Assembly: GCF_014200375.1 (NCBI RefSeq)
Contig: NZ_JACHBP010000001.1
Coordinates: 1,240,001 to 1,304,000 of the forward strand
Source: Terrimesophilobacter mesophilus
GTDB lineage: Bacteria > Actinomycetota > Actinomycetes > Actinomycetales > Microbacteriaceae
Direction of reading: 5' to 3'
DNA: 64,000 bases
The translations under genes were made by a program, and so were the position numbers. Each line of letters begins with the position of its first letter. Position 1 is the first letter of the stretch. The notes beneath the pieces are model-generated. The model worked only from the letters and a program-made list of their open reading frames with translations, did no database searches and was not told where the DNA came from. Of this stretch, positions 43,686-52,205 are shown one piece after another.

Positions 43686-44867
43686 GTGACCACTGTGACC
43701 GATGACCGGACCGGATCGAACTCTGCGGCGAGCACGCGAGACCGGGATGAGCCAAAGGGAACGGTCGTCCTCGAGTCCGTCACCAAGCGCTTCGGCACGG
43801 CGATCGCGGTCGACTCCATCGACCTCCGGGTCGAACCGGGAGAGTTCCTCTCCCTGCTGGGTCCGTCCGGCTGCGGCAAGACGACGACCCTGAGGATGCT
43901 CGCCGGTTTCGAACAACCGGATGCCGGCTCCATCCGCATCTCCGGCCAGGACGTCCTCGGCATTCCGCCGTACAAGCGCAACGTGAACACCGTCTTCCAG
44001 GCCTACGCGCTGTTCCCGCACCTCACGATCGCCGAAAACGTCGCATACGGCCTGCAGCAGACGAAGACGCCCAAGTCGGAGATTCGCACGCGGGTCGCCG
44101 ACGCACTCGACATGGTGCGGATGCGCAGCTTCGCCGACCGCAAGCCGCAGCAGCTCTCGGGAGGGCAACAGCAGCGCATCGCGCTCGCGCGAGCGCTCGT
44201 GAACCGGCCGTCAGTGCTTCTGCTCGACGAGCCGCTCGGCGCGCTCGACCGACAGCTGCGCGAGGAGATGCAGCTCGAGCTCAAGCTGCTCCAGTCCCGC
44301 GTCGGCATCTCGTTCATCTTCGTCACCCACGACCAGCACGAAGCACTCTCGATGAGCGACCGGATCGCGATCATGCGCGACGGCCGCATCGAACAGCTCG
44401 CGGATGCCGACACCATCTACGGCGCCCCCGTGAACTCCTACGTCGCCGGCTTCATCGGCCAGCAGAACTTCATCCACGCGACCGCAGCGACCGCGGCGAC
44501 CGCTGACGCGGCGATCGGGACGGTGTCGACATCGAGCACGAACCCGGCTGTCTCCCGCGGTGACGCGATCGTCGCCGCAGTGCGGCCGGAGTTCGTCGAG
44601 CTCACGGCGGCGGAAACGACATCAGCGAGGACCGCGAATCGTTTCGACGGGACGGTGCTCAGCACCTCCCACCTCGGGGAGACCGTGCAGTTCCTGGTCG
44701 ACCTGGGGAACGACATCTCCATCCAGTCCCGGCTGCCGACGCCGAGTGCACCGCGACTGTTCGAAGGCGACCGGGCGACCGTGTCGTTCTCGCCGGACAG
44801 CGTCCAGTTCTTTCCCGCCGATTCGACCGCACCAGAGCACAGCCAACCAGAAGGAGTGACATCATGA
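43686..44867 (+). CDS. potA: Spermidine/putrescine ABC transporter ATPase
   Basis: A 393-residue ATPase for polyamine import. Walker A is GPSGCGKT (residues 59-66), followed by TVFQAYALFPHL, the signature LSGGQQQRIALARAL, Walker B LLLDEP and the switch VTHDQ. A C-terminal TOBE-like domain (AAVRPEFVEL onward) is present. The start is uncertain: GTG at 43686 (VTTVTDD) is chosen; an in-frame GTG three codons on, and codons upstream, are alternatives. A 35-residue disordered N-terminus precedes the ATPase. The stop overlaps potD. I see no convincing promoter in the 199 AT-rich bases upstream. Confidence 0.93.
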   Translation: MTTVTDDRTGSNSAASTRDRDEPKGTVVLESVTKRFGTAIAVDSIDLRVEPGEFLSLLGPSGCGKTTTLRMLAGFEQPDAGSIRISGQDVLGIPPYKRNVNTVFQAYALFPHLTIAENVAYGLQQTKTPKSEIRTRVADALDMVRMRSFADRKPQQLSGGQQQRIALARALVNRPSVLLLDEPLGALDRQLREEMQLELKLLQSRVGISFIFVTHDQHEALSMSDRIAIMRDGRIEQLADADTIYGAPVNSYVAGFIGQQNFIHATAATAATADAAIGTVSTSSTNPAVSRGDAIVAAVRPEFVELTAAETTSARTANRFDGTVLSTSHLGETVQFLVDLGNDISIQSRLPTPSAPRLFEGDRATVSFSPDSVQFFPADSTAPEHSQPEGVTS

Positions 44868-46048
44868 CTGACGAGCCGATCCGGATCCTTGCACCGAGGC
44901 AGGCGATCCCCACCATCAAGCGGGAGCTCTCCCGCAGGAACTTCCTCGCCTTCTCCGCCGCAGCAGCATCCGTCGCCACCCTCGCCGCCTGCACCCCCGG
45001 CGGCGGCGCCCAGCCCGGTGCCGGCCTCGTCGCATCGGGTGGACCGCTCGAAGCCAACCTGAACATCTACTCGTGGGGCGACTACGACGACCCGGGCGTC
45101 GTGGAGAGCTTCACGGACACCCTCGGCCCGAAGGTCACCTTCGGTTCGTACGGCTCCAACGAGGAGATGATCTCCAAGCTCATCGCCGCGAAGGGCACGA
45201 GCGGGTATGACATCGTCGTCCCGACCGGCGTGTTCGTGCCGCAGCTGGCGAAGAACGGCCTCGTCGTCGAGCTCAATCACGACCTGCTGCCGAACCTCAA
45301 GTACATGGACCCCGCCTTCCTCAAGCAGGAGTGGGACCCGGAGAACAAGTACTCGGTCTGCAAGGCGTGGGGAACGACCGGCTTCGTCTACGACAAGAAC
45401 ATCATCACGCGGGACCTGACGACCTGGAACGACTTCCTGGATGCAGCCCAGAACGAGGCGAGCGGCAAGACCTCCGTGCTCGACGACCCTGCGGAACTCA
45501 CCGGCATGTACTTCTGGGCGAACGGCATCGACTGGAACACCACGAAGAAGGAAGACCTGGACGCGGCGGAGGACTACCTCGTCAACACGCTGTCCCCGCA
45601 CATCGCCGCGTTCGACTCCTACCCGGGCGGTACCGCGATCCCCGAAGGCACCCAGGTGCTCATGCAGGTGTGGAATGGGGACGCGCGCCTCGGAATCATG
45701 AACGGCGGAGAGCCGGATCGTTGGGCCTGGCGTCTGGGCGCACCGGCAACCGAGCTCTGGATGGACAACTGGTCGATCGCGATGGGCGCCAAGAACCCTG
45801 AGGCGGCCCACGCGTTCATCAACTACACGATGGTGCCGGAGACCCAGCTCGTCCAGCTCGACTACATCGGCTACCACACGGGTGCCGCCGGAATCGAGAA
45901 GGCCGCGGAGGCCGAGGGTCTCGAGATGCTCGACATGGTGTTCTTCACCCCCGACCAGCTCGCGACCATGAAGAACGGCGAGCTGAACGAGAACCAGGAC
46001 CGTGTCGTCGAGATCTGGAACAAGATGAAGGCCGCTGCGGGTGCCTAG
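44864..46048 (+). CDS. potD: Polyamine ABC transporter binding protein, Tat lipoprotein
   Basis: A 394-residue polyamine-binding protein. A twin-arginine signal (SRRNFLAFSAAAASVATLAAC, RR at 24-25) ends in the lipobox LAAC (Cys43), so it is exported folded and anchored to the membrane. NIYSWGDYDDPGVVESF starts the mature part as in PotD/PotF. The binding Trp/Asp residues sit around GTTGFVYDKN and DDPAELTG. ATG overlaps the potA stop. Tat export for an actinobacterial PotD is common. Confidence 0.93.
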   Translation: MTDEPIRILAPRQAIPTIKRELSRRNFLAFSAAAASVATLAACTPGGGAQPGAGLVASGGPLEANLNIYSWGDYDDPGVVESFTDTLGPKVTFGSYGSNEEMISKLIAAKGTSGYDIVVPTGVFVPQLAKNGLVVELNHDLLPNLKYMDPAFLKQEWDPENKYSVCKAWGTTGFVYDKNIITRDLTTWNDFLDAAQNEASGKTSVLDDPAELTGMYFWANGIDWNTTKKEDLDAAEDYLVNTLSPHIAAFDSYPGGTAIPEGTQVLMQVWNGDARLGIMNGGEPDRWAWRLGAPATELWMDNWSIAMGAKNPEAAHAFINYTMVPETQLVQLDYIGYHTGAAGIEKAAEAEGLEMLDMVFFTPDQLATMKNGELNENQDRVVEIWNKMKAAAGA

Positions 46049-46934
46049 ACTGCGTCTGCCGAAAGCCACACTCGCGCTCCCTGCGTGGGTGTGGCTTTTG
46101 GCATTCTTCGCGGCACCCGTCGCGCTCATCATCTGGTACAGCTTCGGATACAAACCGGGGATCTTCGGCACGCACGCCAACGACATCCTCTCGCTCGACC
46201 GCTACGCGGAGGCCCTCTCCCCGACGTTCTTCACGACCTTCGCGAACACGCTGTGGGTGGGTGTCGCCGGCACGGTGCTGTGCCTCATCATCGGGATGCC
46301 GGTCGCATATTGGATGGCCGTCAAGGTTCCGGTGGCGCGGCGCGGCCTCCTCATCGCCGCGATCATGATCCCGTTCTGGACGAACTTCCTCGTCCGCACG
46401 ATCGGCTGGCAGATCATCCTGTCGCCGCAGGGATGGCTGTCGCAGGGCCTCCAGGGGCTGGGGCTCATCGACGGACCGCTCGAGATCCTCTATTCCCGCA
46501 CGGCCGTCCTCATCGGCGTGGTCTACAACTACCTGCCGCTCATGATCCTGCCGCTGTTCGTGGCGTTCGACCGCGTCGGCGAGCCGCTGCGCGAAGCGTC
46601 CAAGGATCTCGGGGCCGGACGCCTGCAGACCTTCCTCAGGGTGACGATCCCGCTCGCGAGGCCCGGCATCATCGCTGGGCTGCTCCTCGTCTACATCCCA
46701 CTCATGGGCGACTACATCACCGCGACCGTGCTGGGCGGTGCGAAGGGCAACATGGCGGGACAGATGGTGGCCGCGCAGTTCCAGACCGCGCAGAACTGGG
46801 CGCTTGGATCCGCCATGGCCGTCGTTCTCATCCTCACGATTCTGCTCAGCGCCGCGATCCTCGGACTCGTGATCTGGCTCGCGTCGCTGCCGTTCCGATC
46901 CCACTACCGACTGAGACTGGGGGCCGACGCGTGA
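46041..46934 (+). CDS. potB: Polyamine ABC transporter permease, PotB type
   Basis: A 297-residue permease with six spans, beginning LALPAWVWLLAFFAAPVALI. The EAA loop is EASKDLGAGRLQTFLRV. The GTG start overlaps the potD stop by eight bases. WTNFLVRTIGWQIILS, typical of PotB, follows the second span. The next gene overlaps by four bases. Confidence 0.92.
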   Translation: MPRLRLPKATLALPAWVWLLAFFAAPVALIIWYSFGYKPGIFGTHANDILSLDRYAEALSPTFFTTFANTLWVGVAGTVLCLIIGMPVAYWMAVKVPVARRGLLIAAIMIPFWTNFLVRTIGWQIILSPQGWLSQGLQGLGLIDGPLEILYSRTAVLIGVVYNYLPLMILPLFVAFDRVGEPLREASKDLGAGRLQTFLRVTIPLARPGIIAGLLLVYIPLMGDYITATVLGGAKGNMAGQMVAAQFQTAQNWALGSAMAVVLILTILLSAAILGLVIWLASLPFRSHYRLRLGADA

Positions 46935-47848
46935 GCGACACCGAAACGCGGCGCATCGCGCTCGAGAGGACGGCTCAGGACCCGTCGTCCCCCGCGGTGC
47001 CGGCAAAGGCGCGACGCTCGGTCTCCGACCGACTGTTCATGATCTGGGGCATCGCTGTCCTTCTGTTCCTGTTCGCGCCGATCCTCGTCATCCTCGTGTA
47101 CTCGTTCAACACCGGGCGCCTCCTCATCGCGTTCGACGGATTCGGCCTCGACCCGTTCCTCACCATCCTGAACAAGCCCGCCATCCAGAACGCCGTCTCG
47201 GTGTCGATCCGTTCCGGCGTGCTCTCGGCGCTCTTCGCCACGGCGATCGGAACGCTCGCCGGTGTGGCCATGGCACGGCGGCCGGGGAAGTGGGTCGGCT
47301 GGTTCCTCGCCGTGCTCGTGCTCGTCACGGTCACCCCCGAGATCGTGGATGCCGTGTCCCTCCTGCCCTGGGTGGTGTTCCTCGGACAGGACCTCGGGTT
47401 GACGATCTTCAACGACGGGATCTTCCGCCTCATCGTCGGCAACTCGCTCTTCTCGATCGCCGTCGTCAGTTACATCGTGCGGGCCAGGCTCGTGGGGATC
47501 AGCGAGAGCCTCGAGGAGGCATCCGCGGACCTCTACGCGCCGCCTCTGCGGACGTTCTGGCGCATCACTCTTCCGCTCGCGATGCCGGCCGTGCTCGCCG
47601 GCGGACTGCTCTCGTTCACGCTCAGTCTCGACAACACGATCATCTCGTCGTTCGTGTCCGTGTCGGGCACGACGCCGTGGCCCGTCTATGTCCTGAGCGC
47701 TGTGCGCAGCGGGCTGAGACCGGAGATCGCCTCCGTGTCGACGCTCATGCTCATCCTCACGCTTCTCGCGCTCGTGCTTGTCGCGTGGGTGCTGAAGCGT
47801 TCGGGAGACTCCGCGACCCAGATCGCCAGAACCATGGCCGGGTCCTGA
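46931..47848 (+). CDS. potC: Polyamine ABC transporter permease, PotC type
   Basis: A 305-residue permease with six spans (first IWGIAVLLFLFAPILVILVYSF, the PotC start). The EAA loop is LEEASADLYAPPLRTFWRI. LSLDNTIISSFVSVSGTTPWPVYV is the usual PotC stretch after it. GTG start overlaps the potB stop. An N-terminal 30-residue tail is longer than in E. coli. Confidence 0.93.
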   Translation: MSDTETRRIALERTAQDPSSPAVPAKARRSVSDRLFMIWGIAVLLFLFAPILVILVYSFNTGRLLIAFDGFGLDPFLTILNKPAIQNAVSVSIRSGVLSALFATAIGTLAGVAMARRPGKWVGWFLAVLVLVTVTPEIVDAVSLLPWVVFLGQDLGLTIFNDGIFRLIVGNSLFSIAVVSYIVRARLVGISESLEEASADLYAPPLRTFWRITLPLAMPAVLAGGLLSFTLSLDNTIISSFVSVSGTTPWPVYVLSAVRSGLRPEIASVSTLMLILTLLALVLVAWVLKRSGDSATQIARTMAGS

Positions 47849-47875
47849 CCGGGACCATCACACAAGGGATGAAAC

Positions 47876-49519
47876 ATGACATACGCTGACACGGTCCTCG
47901 CCGGCGGAACAGTGTTCACGTCGGATGCCGTCCGATCGACCGCGACCGCCGTCGCCGTGAGCGGGGAACGGATCGTCGCGGTCGGACACGACGAGGTCCG
48001 CGAGCTCATCGGGCCGAAGACGGAGGTCGTCGACCTGGGCGGGCGGATGCTCGTCCCCGGCTTCCAGGACGTCCACGTTCATCCGGTCTGGGGCGGGCTC
48101 GACATGTTGCGCTGCGACCTCGGCAGTCTGCTCACGCGCACGGACTACCTGGCCCGCATCGGCGAGTACGCTGCCGCGCATCCGGAACTCGAGTGGGTTC
48201 TCGGCGGCGGCTGGTCGATGAGCGGGTTCCCCGGGGGCACTCCGCTCGCGCGCGACCTCGACACCGTCGTACCCGATCGTCCGGCCTTCCTGCCGAACCG
48301 GGATGGGCATGGCGCCTGGGTGAACTCGCGTGCGCTCGAGCTCGCCGGTGTCACGAAGGACACGCCGGATCCGGCCGATGGCCGCATCGAGAGGGACGCC
48401 GACGGCAACCCGTCCGGGACACTTCACGAAGGCGCGATGGCGCTCGTCAACCACCTCCTTCCGCGCACGGAGGACGCCACGCTCGTCGAGGCGCTGCAGG
48501 TGGGCCAGTCCTACCTCCACTCGTTCGGCATCACCGGGTGGCAGGATGCCATCATCGGTTTCTACGGGGACGCCGGAGACGCCGGCCCCGCCTACCGCAC
48601 CGCGAGCGAACAGGGGCTGCTCACCGGCCGCGTGGTCGGCGCGATCTGGTGGGATCGCGCTCGCGGGGTCGAACAGATCCCCGAGCTCGTCGCCAAGCGC
48701 GAGGCGTACAGCCACGGCGGTTTCGCGGCGACGAGCATCAAGATCATGCAGGACGGCGTAGCCGAGAACTTCACGGCCGCCATGATCGATCCGTATCTCG
48801 ACGGGCACGGGCATCCGACGATCAACGACGGCATCTCCTTCGTGCCACCGGAAGTGCTGGCCGAAGCTGCGCCCGCACTCGACGCGCTCGGATTCCAGCT
48901 GCACTTCCACGCGATCGGGGACCGTGCCGTGCGGGAGAGCCTGGATGCGGTCCAGGCCGCGATCGCCGCGAACGGCCGCAACGACCACCGCCACCACATC
49001 GCCCACATCCAGGTCGTTCACCCGGAGGACATCCACCGGTTCCGCGAACTGGGTGTCACGGCGAACATGCAGTCGCTGTGGGCAGCCCTCGAACCGCAGA
49101 TGGTGGAACTCACGCTCCCGTTCCTGGGCGAACCGCGCAGCTCGTGGCAGTACCCGTTCGGCGACCTGTTGCGCAGCGGCGCCACTCTCGCGGCCGGAAG
49201 CGACTGGTCGGTGAGCACCCCCGATCCGCTCGCCGCCATCCACGTGGCCGTCAATCGGAAGTCGGCTCCGGCATACTCCGAGGGCGAATACGAGGAGTTC
49301 CTTCCCGAGCAGGCGATCGACCTGGGGACATCCATCGCCGCGTACACGGCCGGCTCGGCCTACGTCAACCATCTCGACGAGTGCGGGACGATCGCGGTCG
49401 GCAGACTGGCGGATCTCGCCGTGCTCGATCGCGATCCGTTCGTGCATCCGGTGGACGAGATCGGTGAGACGCGCGTACTCCAGACGTTCGTCGGCGGCCG
49501 GCGGGTGTACTCCGACTAA
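47876..49519 (+). CDS. YtcJ-type metal-dependent amidohydrolase
   Basis: A 547-residue amidohydrolase family 3 enzyme. The metal motif is DVHVHP (PGFQDVHVHPVWGG), a Lys in ATSIKIMQDG, and later His residues in LHFHAIGDRAV and HHRHHIAHIQ (here NDHRHHIAHIQ); the last Asp in GSDWSVSTPDP. It ends with LADLAVLDRDPF, the usual cap. The substrate is unknown. It lies 27 bases behind potC with no promoter in between, so it is co-expressed with the polyamine importer and may hydrolyse an N-acyl or formamide group of what is imported. Confidence 0.88.
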   Translation: MTYADTVLAGGTVFTSDAVRSTATAVAVSGERIVAVGHDEVRELIGPKTEVVDLGGRMLVPGFQDVHVHPVWGGLDMLRCDLGSLLTRTDYLARIGEYAAAHPELEWVLGGGWSMSGFPGGTPLARDLDTVVPDRPAFLPNRDGHGAWVNSRALELAGVTKDTPDPADGRIERDADGNPSGTLHEGAMALVNHLLPRTEDATLVEALQVGQSYLHSFGITGWQDAIIGFYGDAGDAGPAYRTASEQGLLTGRVVGAIWWDRARGVEQIPELVAKREAYSHGGFAATSIKIMQDGVAENFTAAMIDPYLDGHGHPTINDGISFVPPEVLAEAAPALDALGFQLHFHAIGDRAVRESLDAVQAAIAANGRNDHRHHIAHIQVVHPEDIHRFRELGVTANMQSLWAALEPQMVELTLPFLGEPRSSWQYPFGDLLRSGATLAAGSDWSVSTPDPLAAIHVAVNRKSAPAYSEGEYEEFLPEQAIDLGTSIAAYTAGSAYVNHLDECGTIAVGRLADLAVLDRDPFVHPVDEIGETRVLQTFVGGRRVYSD

Positions 49520-49537
49520 CGCGCGCTCGGTTCTGTC

Positions 49538-49966
49538 CTAGCAGTCGGACTTGGAGAACTCGAGGTGGTAGCTGTCGTCGAACCCGTCGAAGTCGTAGGA
49601 GTACTTCATCTGGATGTCGCGGTCGAGGATCCGCCTGGTCTCCTCCGTGGAGCACAGCTGGAGCAGAACGGAGTCCTTGAGCGCCTGCTCCGACACATCC
49701 GCGGGGTCGGTATCGGTGATCGTGTAGTGGTAGTGGACTGCTGACGGTTCGGCGGTCACGTCATCGAGTCTCGTGATCTCGTCGATCTGCGCGGGGAACT
49801 GGTTCGTGTCCTTCATCTCCTGCACCGTCTTCGCGATGAGGTCGTCCGTCGAGTTGTTGGGGAGGAAGGCGCCGAGCGCAAGATAGACGCCGAATGCGGT
49901 CGCGAGGGCGACCGCTGCGGAAATGACTCCGATGAGGATGCGCTTGCGCGTTGTCGATGCGGCCAT
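49538..49966 (-). CDS. Membrane-anchored protein, unknown function
   Basis: A 142-residue protein with one span near the N-terminus (ILIGVISAAVALATAFGVYLAL) and a soluble, acidic exterior domain with Asp/Glu/Tyr-rich C-terminus (YSYDFDGFDDSYHLEF). Two Cys (LLQLCS, KSDC) may pair. GGGAGAG precedes the ATG. No family recognised. It is convergent with the amidohydrolase. Confidence 0.7.
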   Translation of the reverse strand: MAASTTRKRILIGVISAAVALATAFGVYLALGAFLPNNSTDDLIAKTVQEMKDTNQFPAQIDEITRLDDVTAEPSAVHYHYTITDTDPADVSEQALKDSVLLQLCSTEETRRILDRDIQMKYSYDFDGFDDSYHLEFSKSDC

Positions 49967-50089
49967 GTCTCTCCCTGGGGTCGACTGGTTCCCCTGGGAA
50001 GCAGTGTGGTGTGATCTCGGACCACCCTAGGGGAAATCAGCGTGGCCGTGGGCACCGGCGAGCTGCCCATCCGGATGTCGGACACCGTG

Positions 50090-50118
50090 TTGATCGACCC
50101 GGCTTGTATTGCTACAAT
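50090..50118 (+). promoter_or_regulatory. Leaderless promoter of the leader peptide and GntR gene
   Basis: TTGATC (50090-50095), 17 bases, TACAAT (50113-50118). Seven bases on is the ATG of a 15-residue frame, where transcription should start. Confidence 0.7.
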
Positions 50119-50124
50119 GGTGAC

Positions 50125-50172
50125 ATGTTCGAGTTCTCGAACCAGCCCATCGCTCCCGGCACATCACCATGA
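50125..50172 (+). CDS. 15-residue leader peptide upstream of gntR
   Basis: The frame encodes MFEFSNQPIAPGTSP. Its ATG is at the expected transcription start of a near-ideal promoter. Its stop overlaps the ATG of the GntR gene (ATGA). The GntR gene has no ribosome site, so translation of this frame probably delivers ribosomes to it. The short peptide may have no other role. Confidence 0.6.
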   Translation: MFEFSNQPIAPGTSP

Positions 50173-50537
50173 ACATCTCCATCGATCTGAATTCGGCCGT
50201 CCCCCTGTTCGAGCAGCTGCGCGGCCAGCTCCGCTCACTCGTCTCGAGTGGCGAGCTCGCACCGGGCACCCGTCTTCCGACGGTCCGTCGCCTCGCCGAG
50301 GAACTGAGCCTCGCACCGAACACTGTCGCCCGCGCATACCGTGAACTCGAGGCCGGCGGCGTCATCGAAACCCGGGGACGCCACGGATCGTTCGTCTCGA
50401 GCCACGGAGACCCGACCCGGCGGCAGGCTCAGGAGGCGGCGGCGGAATACGCCGCGCGTATCGGGGAGCTCGGAATGCCGATGCCGGAGGCGATCGAGTT
50501 CGCAGCGTCCGCGCTGAGGAGTCTTCCGTCTCGCTAG
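50169..50537 (+). CDS. GntR-family regulator, YtrA-like
   Basis: A 122-residue regulator with a winged helix (PLFEQLRGQLRSLVSSGELA, TRLPTVRRLAEELSLAPNTVARAYREL, GGVIETRGRHGSFV) and a short C-terminal helix, as in the YtrA subfamily. Those usually sit next to ABC transporters; none is adjacent here. It is probably translated by coupling to the 15-residue leader. It overlaps the convergent septum-formation-like gene by four bases. Confidence 0.9.
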   Translation: MNISIDLNSAVPLFEQLRGQLRSLVSSGELAPGTRLPTVRRLAEELSLAPNTVARAYRELEAGGVIETRGRHGSFVSSHGDPTRRQAQEAAAEYAARIGELGMPMPEAIEFAASALRSLPSR

Positions 50538-51568
50538 GGACTCGGGGACGGCGCAGGGGTCGAAGCGGGCGGCGGCACCGCAAGGGACCCCTCGATGTCT
50601 CCACCCGTCGAGCGGGAGATGAAGCAGTAGTAGTCGCGGTTGCCGGTGTTCCACTCTTCGGCCGAAACCGCATAGCTCGCATCGAACTGGATGTCGGTGT
50701 ACTTGCCCGCCGCCTTGTAGTCGACCACCTTGGGCGACGTGCACAGGAGGTTGACCTGTGACTGGAGCGCGTCCATCCCGGGGTAGGCCAGCACGACGCC
50801 GTCCTCTGTGTCGAAAGTCCCTCGAGTGACGAGTTGCGCCGGATGCGGAGCCTCGCAGTCGACGACCGTGTACTCGTTCTCCCACGGTCCGACGTAGGGG
50901 CTCAGGCATTCGCCGCCCAGGAGCTCGTTCCATCGGTGCACTCCGACGGCCACCGGGCCGACCGGCGTGGCGGTCGCGGTCGGTGTCGGCGTCGTCGATG
51001 GCGTCTCGACGACGGCCGGCGCCGGTCCGAGCAGGTCGGGCAGTTTCGTCCCGACCAGGAAGAGCGCGAGCAGTGCGAGCACCGCCACGAGCGAACCCGC
51101 GATCCAGATCAGGACTTTCTGGGACTTCGGTATCCCGTCGGCGCTCGATGCGACGTCGACATCCGCCGCAACGGTTGTCCGTGCCCGCAGGAACGGATTC
51201 TCGGAGTTCCCCGGCTCCTCCTCGTAATCGATGAACCGGTTCTCGCCGAACAGCGAATCGATGCCGGATGTGCCGGCGTCCGCTGCGAACGCCTCGGTCG
51301 GGGGAGGCGGGAACTCCGGTGCCGGCGGCATTCCGCCGAGCTCCTCCGCCATCGGCGGAAACACCGGTCCGTCAGGGATCGCGTGGCCGGGGACATAGGG
51401 CACGGTCGGTTCCGGCACGGTCGGTTCCGGCACGGTCGGTTCCGGCGGCAGCGGGGTGGTCGGCGGTGGGGGCGCAGGCGGCTCCTCCCGCCTGGGCGGA
51501 AAGTTCGCGGCGAGCCAGGCATCCAGCCCGTCGTCGTCGGTACCAGGGTTGTCGCGCTCGTCGGTCAT
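50534..51568 (-). CDS. Pro-rich membrane protein with septum-formation-like domain
   Basis: A 344-residue protein. The first 150 residues are disordered and Pro/Glu-rich, with a PEPTV repeat. A single membrane span is at about 152-173 (VLIWIAGSLVAVLALLALFL). The exterior part has GGECLSPY, YTVVDCEAPHPAQLVTRGTF and further Cys (LLCTSP, YYCFIS), like the septum-formation domain found in actinobacterial membrane proteins. The two Cys pairs may form disulphides. The ATG overlaps the pyrE stop (ATGA), so it is co-translated with pyrE. Confidence 0.8.
   Translation of the reverse strand: MTDERDNPGTDDDGLDAWLAANFPPRREEPPAPPPPTTPLPPEPTVPEPTVPEPTVPYVPGHAIPDGPVFPPMAEELGGMPPAPEFPPPPTEAFAADAGTSGIDSLFGENRFIDYEEEPGNSENPFLRARTTVAADVDVASSADGIPKSQKVLIWIAGSLVAVLALLALFLVGTKLPDLLGPAPAVVETPSTTPTPTATATPVGPVAVGVHRWNELLGGECLSPYVGPWENEYTVVDCEAPHPAQLVTRGTFDTEDGVVLAYPGMDALQSQVNLLCTSPKVVDYKAAGKYTDIQFDASYAVSAEEWNTGNRDYYCFISRSTGGDIEGSLAVPPPASTPAPSPSP
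51401..51445. repeat. 15-base tandem repeat, three perfect copies
   Basis: CACGGTCGGTTCCGG repeats at 51401, 51416 and 51431. On the minus strand it encodes PEPTV units of the Pro-rich tail. Length changes by slippage would keep the frame. Confidence 0.9.
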
Positions 51569-52146
51569 GATCCTGCGCTCCGGTCAGCGCTGCTCGCATC
51601 GGCCAGACCGAGGTCGGCCAGGCCCAAAGCCGCCAGGTACGGGTATCCGGCAGCCTCGATCTTCTCCTTCGCCCCCGTGTCTCGATCCACCACGACGGCG
51701 ACGGCGGCGATCTCGGCACCGACCTTCTCGAGGGCGGCGATCGCGGAAAGCGGTGACCCTCCTGTCGTGGACGTGTCCTCCACGACGATGACGCGCCTGC
51801 CCGCGACATCCGGACCCTCGACCTGGCGGCCCCTGCCGTGATCTTTCGGCTCCTTGCGCACGACGAACGCGTCGTACGCACGCCCTCTGGCAGCGCCCTG
51901 GTGCAGGATGGCGGCGGCGATCGGATCCGCGCCCATCGTCATGCCGCCGACGGCCGACACGTCGCCGACGGGAGCGATGAGGTCGAGCATGACGGAGCCG
52001 ATGAGGGGGGCGACGCGGTGATCCAGGCTCACCCTCCGCAGGTCGACATAGAAGTTCGCCTTGAGGCCGCTCGCGAGTGTGAAGTCGCCCCGAAACACGG
52101 CATCCGACACGATGAAGTCGATGAGCTGGCGGCGGGCGTCGTTCAC
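51565..52146 (-). CDS. pyrE: Orotate phosphoribosyltransferase
   Basis: Makes orotidine 5'-phosphate from orotate and PRPP in pyrimidine synthesis. The 193 residues have ARRQLIDFIVSDAVFRGDFTLASG at the start and the PRPP loop VIVVEDTSTTGGS. The flexible loop with KEPKDHGRGRQVEG is the usual catalytic loop. I take GTG (VNDARRQ) as start, because TAGAGT lies seven bases before it on the minus strand; two ATG codons seven and six codons further upstream are alternatives. It is divergent from xthA. Confidence 0.94.
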   Translation of the reverse strand: MNDARRQLIDFIVSDAVFRGDFTLASGLKANFYVDLRRVSLDHRVAPLIGSVMLDLIAPVGDVSAVGGMTMGADPIAAAILHQGAARGRAYDAFVVRKEPKDHGRGRQVEGPDVAGRRVIVVEDTSTTGGSPLSAIAALEKVGAEIAAVAVVVDRDTGAKEKIEAAGYPYLAALGLADLGLADASSADRSAGS

Positions 52147-52205
52147 GCAGTCAACTCTATTCATCATTCCGAAGGTGGTGTGACCGGAACGGGTAGCGTT
52201 TGAGT

